DNA from: JAJXWB01 sp037044955
GTDB lineage: Bacteria > Pseudomonadota > Alphaproteobacteria > Rhizobiales > Beijerinckiaceae
Direction: 5' to 3'
Assembly: GCA_037044955.1 (NCBI GenBank)
Contig: JBAOHX010000014.1
Span: 186,001 to 250,000 of the forward strand
Length of the DNA: 64,000 nucleotides
Part shown: in pieces, positions 52,653 to 62,423 of the stretch
Numbering within the stretch: position 1 is the first letter of the stretch
Layout of the letters: every line of letters begins with the position of its first letter
The notes under the pieces: generated by a model
The model's input: only the letters and a program-made list of their open reading frames with translations
Told to the model about the DNA's origin: nothing
Database searches by the model: none
Made by a program: the position numbers and the translations under genes

Positions 52653-53324
52653 ATGCCCATCGTCCGCACCAAGATCGAACGCGCCGATCCCCAGGTCATC
52701 GCCGGCCTCGCCGAATGCGGCGTCGCCACCGTGCACGAGGCGCAGGGGCGCACCGGCCTGCTCGCCTCCTACATGCGGCCGATTTTTCGCGGCGCGAAAG
52801 TCGCGGCCTCCGCCGTCACCGTTTCCGTGCCGCCGGCCGACAATTGGATGATCCATGTCGCGGTCGAGCAGATGCAAAAGGGCGACGTCATGGTCGTCTC
52901 GCCCTTCTCGCCGTCGGACGCCGGCTATTTCGGCGACCTGCTGGCGGGCTCGGTGATGGCGCGCGGCGGCGTCGGCCTCATCATCGACGCGGGCGTGCGC
53001 GATATCGCCGACCTCACCGAGATGAAATTCCCGGTCTGGTCCAAGGCCGTTTGCGCGCAGGGCACCGTCAAGGAAACGCTCGGCGACGTGAACATTCCGA
53101 TCGTCTGCGCCGGCGCGATCGTCAATCCCGGCGACGTGATGGTGGCCGACGACGACGGCGTGTGCGTGGTGAAGCGCGAGGAGGCGGCCGACGTGCTGAA
53201 GAAGGCGCAGGCGCGCATCGCCAACGAGGGCGAGAAGCGCGAGAAGCTGAACTCCGGCGTTCTCGGCCTCGACCTCTACAAGATGCGCGAGGCGCTCGCG
53301 GCGAAGGGGCTGAAATATGTCTGA
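52653..53324 (+). CDS. galC: 4-carboxy-4-hydroxy-2-oxoadipate aldolase / oxaloacetate decarboxylase
   Basis: 223 residues, ATG at 52653. RraA-like class II aldolase: GVATVHEAQGRTGLL at the N-terminus, the metal/phosphate loop PFSPSDAGYFGDLLAGSVMARGGVGLIIDAGVRD with the conserved G-x-x-x-D and R-D, and FPVWSKAVCAQGTVKE. Cleaves CHA to pyruvate and oxaloacetate, the last step of gallate and protocatechuate 4,5-cleavage (LigK/GalC/ProA). Its last 8 bp overlap galD. The dioxygenase and hydratase genes are not in the window. Confidence 0.93.
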   Translation: MPIVRTKIERADPQVIAGLAECGVATVHEAQGRTGLLASYMRPIFRGAKVAASAVTVSVPPADNWMIHVAVEQMQKGDVMVVSPFSPSDAGYFGDLLAGSVMARGGVGLIIDAGVRDIADLTEMKFPVWSKAVCAQGTVKETLGDVNIPIVCAGAIVNPGDVMVADDDGVCVVKREEAADVLKKAQARIANEGEKREKLNSGVLGLDLYKMREALAAKGLKYV

Positions 53325-54374
53325 GGGCGTGCGCTGCATGTGGATGCGCGGCGGCACATCCAAGGGCGGGTATTTTCTTGGCGAGCGATCTGCCGGCCGA
53401 CATCGGCGGCGCGCGACACGTTCCTGCTCGGCATGATGGGCTCGCCCGACAAGAGGCAGATCGACGGCATGGGCGGCGCCGATCCGCTGACCTCGAAGAT
53501 CGCGGTGGTGAAAAAATCGCAGCGGCCGGGCGTCGATGTCGACTATCTCTTCCTGCAGGCCTTCGTCGACAAGCCGATCATTACGGACGCGCAGAATTGC
53601 GGGAACATTCTCGTCGGCGTCGGCCCTTTCGCCATCGAGCGCGGGCTGGTGAAGCCCAAGGCCGATGAGACGGAAGTCGTCATCTACATGGAGAACACCG
53701 GGCAGATCGCAGTCGCCAACGTGCGCACGCCCGGCGGCGGCATGCCGACCTACAAGGGCGACCGCGCCATCGACGGCGTGCCGGGGACAGCGAGCCCGAT
53801 CCCGATCGAATTCCGCGACACGGCGGGCTCGTCCTGCGGCGCGCTGCTGCCGACCGGCAACGCGTTCGACATCATAGACGGCGTGGAATGCACGCTGATC
53901 GACAACGGCATGCCTGTCGTCGTCATGCGCGCGAGCGATCTCGGGATCGCAGGAACTGAAACGCGCGACGAGCTGGATGCGCATGTGGAGCTGAAGAAGA
54001 AGCTCGAGTCGATCCGCCTGCAGGCCGGGCCGATGATGAACCTCGGCGACGTGAAGGACGCTTCCGTGCCGAAGATGACGCTGGTGAGCGCGCCACGCGC
54101 GGGCGGGGCGATCTCGACGCGCACGTTCATTCCGCATCGCTGCCACGCCTCCATCGGCGTTCTCGGCGCCGTCAGCGTGGCGTCGGCCTGCATGATCGCG
54201 GGCTCGCCTGCGGCGTCGCTCGCCAATATTCCGGCGGGCGACCCGAAGGTCCTCGACATCGAGCATCCGACGGGCGCCTCGACCATCCGCGTGACGGGCT
54301 CGGGACCGAGCGCGACGGCGGCTGTCGTGCTGACGGCGAGGAAGCTGTTCGACGGCGTCGTGTTCGCGCCGTAG
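53317..54374 (+). pseudogene. galD: 4-oxalomesaconate tautomerase (PrpF fold), two +1 shifts
   Basis: ATG at 53317 within the end of galC. Opening C-M-W-M-R-G-G-T-S-K-G-G-Y-F-L is the PrpF/GalD signature. Extra bases at 53380-53381 and 53404-53414 split the first 30 codons; after them the frame is intact to 54374: MMGSPDKRQIDGMGGADPLTSK, NCGNILVGVGPFAIE, GSSCGALLPTGNAFD and RCHASIGVLGAV. Interconverts keto and enol tautomers of oxalomesaconate before hydration. Other PrpF proteins are aconitate isomerases, but the galC overlap favours GalD. About 351 aa when corrected. Confidence 0.87.
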
Positions 54375-54381
54375 GGGCGCG

Positions 54382-54530
54382 CCCTCCCTCCCCTTCATGG
54401 GGAGGGTGTCGCGCGAAGCGCGACGGGTGGGGCAAGGCCGGTACGACAATGCTGCGCGCATTGGCGCCAGCCGATCGAGCCCCGCCCGGCCATCTGCGGT
54501 GGCCGACCTTCCCATGAAGGGGAGGTAGGG
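54382..54530. repeat. Palindromic intergenic repeat, family D
   Basis: CCCTCCCTCCCCTTCATGGGGAGG and CCTTCCCATGAAGGGGAGG hairpins linked by GGGTGGGG and CCCCGCCC. Between convergent genes. Confidence 0.76.
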
Positions 54531-54547
54531 CGCCCGAGATTTGGCCC

Positions 54548-56284
54548 TTACCCCGCGTTCTTTTTCTTCTTCTTGAACTTCGGTTTCGCTGCTGCTGCGC
54601 CGTCCTGCGGCGCGTGGGCCTGCTTGTTGCGCTTCTCGAATTTCTTCTTGGCCGGCCGTTCGCGCTCGCCGCCGCCGGCGTCCATGCGCTCGACGCGCAC
54701 ATTGTCGCCGCCGGGGCGACGCATGCCGGCGAGAAAATCGTGCGCCACCGCTTCCGACACTTCGAACTGCGTCTCGTGATCGTAGATGCGGATGACGCCG
54801 ATATCCTGCCGCGTCACGCCGCCCTTGCGGCAGAGCATGGGCAGCAGCCATTTCGGATCGGCGTTGCGCTTGCGGCCGATATCCATGCGGAACCACACCG
54901 CGTCCGGCATGGCGCGCGGCCCCTTGGGCGTGCGCGCCGGCGCGCCGCGCTGCTCGAACTGCGGCGGGGCGACGTGGGCCGGCGGCTCGATATCCTCGAC
55001 GCCCGGCAGGCGCGCGCGATAGAGGCGCACGAGCGCGGCGGCGATCTCGTCCGGCGTGCGCTGAGTGAGAAGCTGGCGGCCCATGTCGAGATCCTCGGGC
55101 GAGGCTTCCTCGGCCAGCACGGGATCGCGCAACATGCGCTGGCGGTCGAGCTCGGCGATTTCCTCCGAAGTCGGCGCGCCGCCCCATTGCGCCTGAATCT
55201 CTGCGACCGCCAGAAGCTGCGCGGCGCGGCGGGCGCGCGCGGGCGGCACGAGCAGCGCGCTCACGCCCTTGCGGCCGGCGCGGCCGGTGCGGCCGGAGCG
55301 ATGCTGCAAGGTCTCGGCGTCGGTCGGCAATTCCGCGTGGATGACGAGTTCGAGATTGGGCAGGTCGATGCCGCGGGCGGCGACGTCGGTCGCGACGCAG
55401 ACGCGCGCGCGGCCGTCGCGCAAGGCCTGCATCGCGCGATTGCGCTCGTGCTGGCTGAGTTCGCCCGACAGCAGCACGGCGGAAAAGCCGCGCTCCTGCA
55501 ACGTCGCCTGCAAGTGCCGCACGGCTTCGCGCGTGTTGCAGAAGACCATCGCCGTCTGCGCTTCCACGTAGCGCAGGAGGTTGACGACGGCGTGCTCGAT
55601 CTCCTTCGGGCCGACGCGGATGGCGCGATATTCGATGTCGGCATGGCCGCTCGCGCCGCCCTCGACCTCGATGCGCAGCGCGTCGCGCTGGTAGCGGCGC
55701 GCGAGCGCGACGATGCCTTTCGGCATGGTCGCGGAAAACATCAGCGTGCGTCGCGTCGGCGGCGTCGCGTCGAGTATGAATTCGAGGTCCTCGCGAAAAC
55801 CGAGGTCGAGCATCTCGTCGGCCTCGTCGAGCACGATCGCCGCGAGCGCGGAGAGATCGAGGCCGTTGCGCTCGATATGGTCGCGCAGGCGGCCGGGCGT
55901 TCCCACCACGATATGGGCGCCCGCCTCCAGCCTGCGCCGCTCCTGGCGCGGGTCCATGCCGCCGACGCAGGCGACGATTCTCGCGCCCGCATATTGGTAC
56001 AGCCACACCAGTTCGCGCTCGACCTGCAAGGCCAGTTCGCGCGTCGGGGCGATGACCAGCGCCAGCGGCGCGCCGGCGCCGGCGAAGGTTTCATTGCCGC
56101 ACAGCAGCGTCGGCGCCATGGCCAGCCCGTAGGCCACCGTCTTGCCGGAGCCGGTCTGGGCGGAAACGATGACGTCGCGGTCGGCGGGGGCTTCGAGGAC
56201 GGCCGACTGGACGGGCGTCGCCTCGGCATAATTGCGTTCCTCGAGGGCGCGGGACAGCGCGGGACTGGCGATGGCGAATGTCAC
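54548..56284 (-). CDS. DEAD-box RNA helicase with DbpA-type RNA-binding domain
   Basis: 578 residues. GTG start at 56284 (M-T-F-A-I-A-S-P-A-L), six bases after AGGA. Core motifs: VSAQTGSGKTVAYGLAM (I), PTRELALQ (Ia), VLDEADEML (II), SATMP (III), VATDVAARGIDLP and HRSGRTGRAGRKG (VI). Residues about 485-540 (RMDIGRKRNADPKWLLPMLCRKGGV) form the DbpA RNA-binding domain, and the tail is Lys-rich. Likely in ribosome assembly or mRNA turnover; DbpA-specific 23S recognition not proven. Confidence 0.93.
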   Translation of the reverse strand: MTFAIASPALSRALEERNYAEATPVQSAVLEAPADRDVIVSAQTGSGKTVAYGLAMAPTLLCGNETFAGAGAPLALVIAPTRELALQVERELVWLYQYAGARIVACVGGMDPRQERRRLEAGAHIVVGTPGRLRDHIERNGLDLSALAAIVLDEADEMLDLGFREDLEFILDATPPTRRTLMFSATMPKGIVALARRYQRDALRIEVEGGASGHADIEYRAIRVGPKEIEHAVVNLLRYVEAQTAMVFCNTREAVRHLQATLQERGFSAVLLSGELSQHERNRAMQALRDGRARVCVATDVAARGIDLPNLELVIHAELPTDAETLQHRSGRTGRAGRKGVSALLVPPARARRAAQLLAVAEIQAQWGGAPTSEEIAELDRQRMLRDPVLAEEASPEDLDMGRQLLTQRTPDEIAAALVRLYRARLPGVEDIEPPAHVAPPQFEQRGAPARTPKGPRAMPDAVWFRMDIGRKRNADPKWLLPMLCRKGGVTRQDIGVIRIYDHETQFEVSEAVAHDFLAGMRRPGGDNVRVERMDAGGGERERPAKKKFEKRNKQAHAPQDGAAAAKPKFKKKKKNAG

Positions 56285-56629
56285 GAAATTTCCTGCGGGC
56301 CGATACGGCCGAAAGGGCGGCCGTATCGGCGGCCGCCGGATTGGCGCGTTCCATACGACATAGCGGCCGCCAAGGCCAATCTCGCGTTTCAGCGGCGTGA
56401 AAAGATCGCCTACAGCCCGGCATGCGCCGTCGTCAGCGCGACGAAGGCGGATATGGCGAGGGCGGCGAGAATGGCGAGGAGGCGCGCGGCGAGCATGTCG
56501 GAAGCTCCGGTGACGCCGGCATTCGACCTCGCAGCCGGTCCATGCGCGATGCGCTGGCGCACATTGCGCGCACGACGAGCGTTCCGCGGCCGGGCGCATG
56601 CTATGCAGAAGCCTGAACGAGGGAAAACG
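56285..56629. other. Divergent intergenic region of helicase and hydrolase
   Basis: 345 bp. Contains CCGATACGGCCGAAAGGGCGGCCGTATCGG (in part a strong hairpin, about 56301-56330) within the helicase 5' leader, and the small hydrophobic frame at 56410-56496. The hairpin sits before the helicase GTG start and could be a leader structure for regulation. No other feature seen. Confidence 0.5.
56410..56496 (-). CDS. Possible 28-residue hydrophobic small protein
   Basis: ATG at 56496, eight bases after a GGAG; reads M-L-A-A-R-L-L-A-I-L-A-A-L-A-I-S-A-F-V-A-L then T-T-A-H-A-G-L and stop. One predicted membrane helix. Sits in the 345-bp gap between helicase and hydrolase, where nothing else is seen. 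Could be a real membrane microprotein or the remains of a signal peptide. Confidence 0.35.
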   Translation of the reverse strand: MLAARLLAILAALAISAFVALTTAHAGL

Positions 56630-57493
56630 ATGGGAATGGGATTGTCCGCCTTGCCCGAGCGCGTCGCCACGCTCGCCGACCTTGCCGCTGTCGAGGCGGC
56701 GGCCACGCGGCGCGCGACGCCCTGCGGCGAGGGACAGATGGTCTGGCATAGCTGGGGAAAGGGCGAACCCGTCGTGCTCGTGCATGGCGGCTCGGGCTCA
56801 TGGGCGCACTGGGCGCGCAACATCCGGGCGCTGGTCGAGCAGGGCCGCCATGTTTTCGCCTGCGACCTGCCCGGCTGCGGCGAATCCGACCGGCCGCCGG
56901 TGGGCGAGGACGGCGACGCGCTGCCGCCGTGGATCGAGGAAGGCGTGCAGGCGCTGGGGCTCGAGCGCTTCGATCTCGTCGGCTTTTCCTTCGGCGCGAT
57001 GGTCAGCGGCTTCTACGCCGCGCGCTATCCCGAACGGGTGCAGCGGCTCGTGCTGGTCGGCGCGCCGGCGCTGAGCGCAAAGCCCGGCGCGAAGATCGCG
57101 TTGCGGGAATGGCTGCGCCTGCCGGACGGGCCGCAGCGCGAAGAAGCGTTCCGGCACAATCTGCGGCTCCTGATGCTCGCCAACGACGAGAGCATCGACG
57201 AACTCTCGCTCGCCCTCTACGTGCGCTGCCTGAAGCAGGACCGCCTGACCAAGCGGCGCATCGCGCGCTCCGACATATTGTTGCGCACCATGCCGGACAT
57301 TCGCGCCCCGGTATTTGCGACATGGGGCGCCGAAGACGTTCTCGCGCGAGGCCGGTTCGATGTGCTGGAGGCGGGCCTGCGGCGCGCGCCGGATTTTCGG
57401 GAACTGAAGCTCATTCCCGCCGCCGGGCATTGGGCGCAGTTCGAGGCGCCCGATGTGTTCGACGCCATGCTGCGGGGGTGGCTGGGGGGTTAG
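56630..57493 (+). CDS. Alpha/beta hydrolase
   Basis: 287 residues from the ATG at 56630, after CGAGGGA; the frame is open far upstream antisense to the helicase, which is ignored. Oxyanion VVLVHGGSGSWAHW, nucleophile in GFSFGAMVSGFYA (Ser near residue 121), Asp in WGAEDVLARG and His in AAGHWAQFE. Resembles meta-cleavage-product or lactone hydrolases, but the substrate is not deducible. Monocistronic. Confidence 0.87.
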   Translation: MGMGLSALPERVATLADLAAVEAAATRRATPCGEGQMVWHSWGKGEPVVLVHGGSGSWAHWARNIRALVEQGRHVFACDLPGCGESDRPPVGEDGDALPPWIEEGVQALGLERFDLVGFSFGAMVSGFYAARYPERVQRLVLVGAPALSAKPGAKIALREWLRLPDGPQREEAFRHNLRLLMLANDESIDELSLALYVRCLKQDRLTKRRIARSDILLRTMPDIRAPVFATWGAEDVLARGRFDVLEAGLRRAPDFRELKLIPAAGHWAQFEAPDVFDAMLRGWLGG

Positions 57494-57517
57494 TTCGAGC
57501 GCTGATCGCTAGCCACT

Positions 57518-57641
57518 CTCCCCTCCCCCTTGTGGGGGCGGGAGGGGGTCGGGCAACCTCGCGAAATTCGCGCCTTCCCGCTCCGGCTGACGACGCAAGT
57601 TTCCCGCCCCCACCCTAACCCTCCCCCACAAGGGGGAGGGA
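57518..57641. repeat. Palindromic intergenic repeat, family D
   Basis: CCCCTCCCCCTTGTGGGGGCGGGAGGGGG and CCCTCCCCCACAAGGGGGAGGG parts, with CCCCACCC. Between convergent genes. Confidence 0.76.
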
Positions 57642-57654
57642 ACAGTCTCGTGCT

Positions 57655-59277
57655 CTAAAACTCCACCACGCCGATCTCCGAGCGGTCCAGCTCCTCTTCG
57701 ACGCGATGATAGGCGTCGTCGCCGATCTCGCCGGAGCGGCGCAGCTCGGAGAGCCGCCCGCGGGCCGCCGCGATGGCGCGGGCGCGCAGGCGATCTTCCT
57801 CCGACAGCGGCGGCGCATAGGCGTCGTCGTCCGCATCGGCGATGGCGATGAGGCCGGCATATTCGTCGCGCACCCTTCGCGCGGCGTCGCTGTCCTCGCC
57901 GTCGAGGCTGGCGAGCGCGGCGCGCAGCGCCTCGGTGCGCGCGAAGCCCGATTCGCGTTCGAGCTGATTGTCCTGCGGCAGGTCGAGCAGGCGCAGCAGC
58001 GGGCCGAGCGTGAAGCCCTGCAGCACCAGCGTGCCGAGCACGACGACGAAGGCGCAGAACAGGATGAGGTCGCGATGCGGGAATGCGTTGTCGCCATCGG
58101 GCAATGCGAGCGCGGCGGCGAGCGTGACGATGCCGCGCATTCCCGCCCACGACACGACGAGGCCGCCGCGCCAGCCCGGACGCACGCCGGGATTGATCGG
58201 GCTGAAGCCGCGCAGCCGGGCGTAGAGCCAGACGCCGGCGCCGTTGAGGAACACCCAGACGAAGCGCACGACGATCACGGTCGCCAGCACGGCGCCGCCG
58301 ACCAGCAGGTAGCGGACGCGCGCGTCGGCGTCGAGGCGCTCGAAGATCGGCTCGATCTGCAGGCCGATGAGCACGAAGGCGAGCACGTTGAGGAAGAAGA
58401 TCGCCGTCTCCCACACGGCCCATGACGGCAGGCGCAGGCGCGCCGGCGTGCGCACGGCGCGCGACGCCGTGGCGGCGAAGGCGACGAGCGTCAGCACGCC
58501 CGACAGATGCAGGCGCTCGGCCGCGAGCCAGACGCCGAAGGCGGTGAGGAATTGCGTGAGGATCGCCGTCGGCGCGTCGACGATGCGCGCATTCAGGCGC
58601 GGCAGGACCATGCCGAGCGCCCAGCCGGCGAGCAGCGAGGCCGGCACGCTGAGGACGAGCAGCGGAATGGTCGTCGAGGTCATGGCGAAGGTCGCGGCCA
58701 CGACCGCGCCGCGGAAGATCACCAGCGCGCTGGCGTCGTTGAACAGGCTTTCGCCCTCGAGGATCGACACGAGCCGGCGCGGCGGATTGATGTGGCGCAG
58801 CACGGCCGACGCCGCGACCGCGTCCGGCGGCGCGACGATGGCGCCGAGCGCGATGGCCGGCGCCCAGGCGAGCCCCGGCGTCAGCCAGCGCGCGACAATG
58901 GCGACCGCGACGGTGGTGGCGACGACGGCGCCGAGCACGAGGCTGGCGACCGCGACCCAGTCGCGCTTCAACTCGCGGATCGACATGTCGAAACCGGCGT
59001 CGACCAGAACGGGCGCGAGAAACAGGGCGAGCGCGAGATCGGGCGCGAGCTCGACGCGCGGAAAGCCCGGCAGGAAGGCGACGCCGGCGCCGACCAGCGC
59101 GAGAAAGGCCGGATAGGGCGCGCCGACGCGCCGCGAGAAGGCGGCCAGGACCAGCGCGACGGCAAGAAGCAGCAGGATCGATTCGAAAAGGGACAGGAGT
59201 GCGGCTCCGGATGAACGGCCGGCGCGCCCGACCCGAGGCTTCAAATAGGCGCGGAAACGCGCGCCGCCAATCTGCAT
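57655..59277 (-). CDS. Na+/H+ antiporter, CPA1 family
   Basis: 540 residues from the ATG at 59277 (other starts nearer the first helix at about 59190 cannot be excluded). About 12 helices; the ion-binding Asp region is APPDAVAASAVLRHINPPRR and LEGESLFNDASALVIFR (the N-D of the NhaP/CPA1 type). A cytosolic tail from about 440 on is Asp/Glu- and Arg-rich with a short coiled C-terminus. Exchanges Na+ or K+ for H+ across the inner membrane. Confidence 0.92.
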   Translation of the reverse strand: MQIGGARFRAYLKPRVGRAGRSSGAALLSLFESILLLLAVALVLAAFSRRVGAPYPAFLALVGAGVAFLPGFPRVELAPDLALALFLAPVLVDAGFDMSIRELKRDWVAVASLVLGAVVATTVAVAIVARWLTPGLAWAPAIALGAIVAPPDAVAASAVLRHINPPRRLVSILEGESLFNDASALVIFRGAVVAATFAMTSTTIPLLVLSVPASLLAGWALGMVLPRLNARIVDAPTAILTQFLTAFGVWLAAERLHLSGVLTLVAFAATASRAVRTPARLRLPSWAVWETAIFFLNVLAFVLIGLQIEPIFERLDADARVRYLLVGGAVLATVIVVRFVWVFLNGAGVWLYARLRGFSPINPGVRPGWRGGLVVSWAGMRGIVTLAAALALPDGDNAFPHRDLILFCAFVVVLGTLVLQGFTLGPLLRLLDLPQDNQLERESGFARTEALRAALASLDGEDSDAARRVRDEYAGLIAIADADDDAYAPPLSEEDRLRARAIAAARGRLSELRRSGEIGDDAYHRVEEELDRSEIGVVEF

Positions 59278-59381
59278 CGCCGCAAATGGCCGCCCGTCGA
59301 AATCCGCATGGCCGCATGCGCGACAAACCGATGCGCCGGCCTATATGCTCGCCCCATACGGAAACGATCGGAGCCTCGGGC

Positions 59382-60266
59382 ATGAGCGAGACGAAAGAAT
59401 ATACGCCGCCGAAAGTCTGGACCTGGGACAAGGCGAGCGGCGGCCGCTTCGCCAACATCAACCGGCCGGTCGCCGGCCCGACGCACGACAAGGATCTGCC
59501 GGTCGGCAAGCATCCGCTGCAGCTCTATTCGCTGGGCACGCCGAACGGGCAGAAGGTCACCATCATGCTCGAGGAGCTGCTGGCGGCCGGCCACAGCGGC
59601 GCGGAATACGACGCCTGGCTCATCAATATCGGCCAGGGCGACCAGTTCGGCTCCGGCTTCGTCGCCATCAACCCGAACTCCAAGATCCCCGCCCTGCTCG
59701 ACCGCAGCGAGCCGAAGCCGGTGCGCATCTTCGAATCCGGCGCGATCCTCGTCTATCTCGCGGAGAAATTCGGCGCCTTCCTGCCGACGGAGCGCGCGGC
59801 GCGGGCCGAGACGCCTGTCGTGGCTGTTCTGGCAGATGGGCTGCGGCGCCGTTCCTGGGCGGCGGCTTCGGCCATTTCTACGCCTATGCGCCGGAGAAGA
59901 TCGAATACGCCATCAACCGCTACGCCATGGAGGTGAAGCGCCAGCTCGACGTGCTCGACCGGCGGCTGGCGGAGGTCGAATATCTCGCCGGGCGACTACA
60001 CGATCGCCGACATGGCGGTGTGGCCCTGGTACGGCGGCCTCGTGAAGTCGAACCAGTATGGCGCGGCGGAATTCCTGGCCGTGCACGAATACAAGAACGT
60101 CAACCGCTGGGCCGAGCAATTGGCGGCGCGGCCTGCGGTCAGGCGCGGGCGCATCGTCAACCGCACGCAGGGCGAGCCTTCGGCGCAATTGCACGAACGC
60201 CACGACGCCTCCGACTTCGACACGAAGACGCAGGACAAGATCGGCAATCAGAGCGCGGCCGGCTGA
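59382..60266 (+). pseudogene. yghU: Glutathione S-transferase, YghU-like, three +1 shifts
   Basis: ATG at 59382. YghU/Ure2p-type disulfide-bond oxidoreductase: LYSLGTPNGQKVTIMLEEL (thioredoxin-like half), INPNSKIPALLD and IFESGAILVYLAEKFG glutathione contacts. Extra bases at 59814-59815, 59843-59848 and 59990-59992 divide the C-terminal half: corrected sequence gives GGGFGHFYAYAPEKIEYAI, the D-Y-T-I-A-D-M-A-V-W-P-W-Y motif, and KNVNRWAEQLAARPAV. Net +3 so the final frame equals the first, 294 codons. Three hits in 180 bp of conserved sequence point to read error. Confidence 0.88.
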
Positions 60267-60279
60267 GCGGCCCGCCCTT

Positions 60280-62254
60280 TCAGGCGTCGGTTTTCGAACG
60301 CGCCTTGCGACGCGGGGCTGTTGCACGTGGGCGGCGCGCGGCGGGTTTGGCCGCTCGGGCGCCGCGGGGCGGGTTCATCGTGTCGAAGGCGCGATGCGCC
60401 TGCGCCAGGCAGTCGGCCCCCGTGCCGTCCATCTGATAAAGCGCGAGGCCGAAGACGTTGTCTTCGTGAGCAGGCATCGGCCGCACGGCGCGGAGCGCGG
60501 CGGTGAGCCTGCGGCCGACGCTCGCCAGATCGACGTCGTCGGCAATCAGGCTGAGGCAGACGACGATCTGGTTCGGCGGGAGCAGCGAAACCGCATCGCT
60601 CTTACGAACGCAGCTCGAAAGCGCGGCGACCATGTCCGTCATGATGCGTTGTGCGTCGGCCACGACGATGTCGCCGTAATCCGGCGCTCTGAAGTAGGCA
60701 ACTGCGGCAGTGCGCTGCCACTCCCATGACGCTTTGGCCGCAATATCGAGCCGCTGCTCCAGCGCATGTTCGCCGAACGCGGGGTGAAACGGATTTTCTG
60801 GCAGATGGCGCGGCGCGGGCGCGCGCTCGCGTAGCACGGCGGGCGTCACATCTCTGAGAAAAACTGTTTGAATTCGATCGACGCGAGACGACGATGAAGC
60901 CGACGATGGCGAGGAAGGCGCCAAGCGGCGCGCCAATCCGCAGAAGCCCGCTCGCCGCGCCGTCCTCATCCTCGACGGAGGCCGGATGCGGGACGGCTGC
61001 CGTCGGCCGCGCGCTCTGCTGGGGCTGAACGGCAACCTGGGCCGCCACCAGCAAACGCGAAACATCGGCAGCGACGCGCGGCGCCCAGCCGAAGGGCTGC
61101 AAATGGCTCGCCTCGACAGGATCGAAGCACTGACGGTTGGAAATAAGCGCGGCGATCAGAGCCAGCGCATGAAGCGTGGCGGGATAATAGGCTTCGCTCT
61201 CGCCGAGCCAGTAGAATTCGCGCGGGAACGATTGTCCGCCGATGGCGCAGGCGCGGAGGGCGGCGAGCGCGCGATAGCCGCGGCCGATCGCCATTTCGTC
61301 CGCCTCGCCGCTGCGCAAGTCGCGTATCGGCACGCCGGGGGCGCCGGCGGGGAACATGCTCTCGAACCTGGCGAGGCGCTCGACATTCTCGCGCGGCGCA
61401 AAGGCGAGATACAGCGGGATGCGCACCGCGTCGTAGCCCGCTTTAGCCGGAAAACGTCGAGCCGGAGCTGCTTTCCTGTCGACGAGCGCCGTCCAGTTGC
61501 CGACGCGCGCGGGCGCCTGCGACTAAATCGCGTCGAGGATTGCAAGACCGCTTCGCCGCACGCTCTCCCAGTCCCGGGTGGGGGCGAGTTGCGCCAGCCG
61601 CAAGAAGGCGGGGAAGACCCAGTAGGACAGATTCACGACCGGCCCGTCCGGCTGATCGGACTGCGCGAAGCCGAAATGCGCCGGCAGCAGGACCGGTCCA
61701 ACGCCCACGACCTCGATCACCAGATGGCGCGCGATGGCCCCCGCGATGGAGGCGCCCGCGTCGGCATAGGCCGGCGCATTCCATAGATCGGCGGCTTCGG
61801 CCAAAGCCCATGCAATCAGAATGTCGCCGTCCGTGGCGTTGTTGCGATCGGATACGGCGCGCGAGGCCGGATCCCAGCGCCAAGCGAACAGATTGTCGAG
61901 CCGCACGGCGAGATTGGCCTGCGTCCAGCCCCAGATGCGGTCGAAAGCCGCTCGATCGCCGGCAGCCACCGCGAGCAACATGCCATAGCCCTGGCCCTCG
62001 CTGTGGCTGGCGCCCCGCGCGGCCGTATCGACGACGCGGCCACTGGGACGGACGTAGCGCCGCGACCATTCCGCCCACAGCGCCGAACCGGCGATAACGT
62101 CGCCGATGCGAACGTCCCTGCGGTCCTGTGGCGCAACGGACGACCCGGCGGCGGGCAGGGCCGTCACGAGAGCGATGCCGAGCGATGTAGTCAAGATCAG
62201 GATGTGGGCGTCACGCCGTACCCTATCCAGGAAGAACATTTTCGCCAACTCCAA
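60280..62254 (-). pseudogene. GH8 endoglucanase (BcsZ/CelC-like) with C-terminal TM and GGDEF-like region; amber codon and one +1 shift
   Basis: ATG at 62254; N-terminal signal/anchor (residues 15-37). GH8 catalytic Glu86 in HSEGQGYGMLLAVAAG and Asp142 in NNATDGDILIAWALAEA. At codon 244 an in-frame TAG (61523-61525) interrupts the domain, but the same frame continues with the expected GYDAVRIPLYLAF, so it is probably a CAG-to-TAG change or error. After residue 430 comes a helix LGAFLAIVGFIVVSRR. An extra base near 60878-60886 then leads to a domain like a degenerate GGDEF (RKSDAVSLLPPNQIVVCLSL), ending in a basic tail. GH8 enzymes trim beta-1,4-glucan during bacterial cellulose export; bcs genes are not in view. 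Confidence 0.78.
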
Positions 62255-62423
62255 CCACTGGAAGCAGTGTGGCGTAGGCTTGTTAACGGCCAGAAATGAA
62301 ATCGGGGATAATCGTAATGAGCGCCGTTCAACAAATGCAGATGATATCCGTCAATGCAAGTAACTCGACCCTGAGAAGCGCGAAAACTTGTCGCAGTGCA
62401 TGTACAGTCTATAGTAACTCAAG

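Noticed and set aside
54614..56629. Long open frame running upstream of the hydrolase through the helicase gene
   Set aside because: Upstream part is antisense to the helicase; the hydrolase begins at 56630 with its own ribosome site.
61523..61525. TAG recoding (pyrrolysine or suppressor) in the GH8 gene
   Set aside because: No pyrrolysine genes are in view, and nearby sequence errors make a single-base change simpler.
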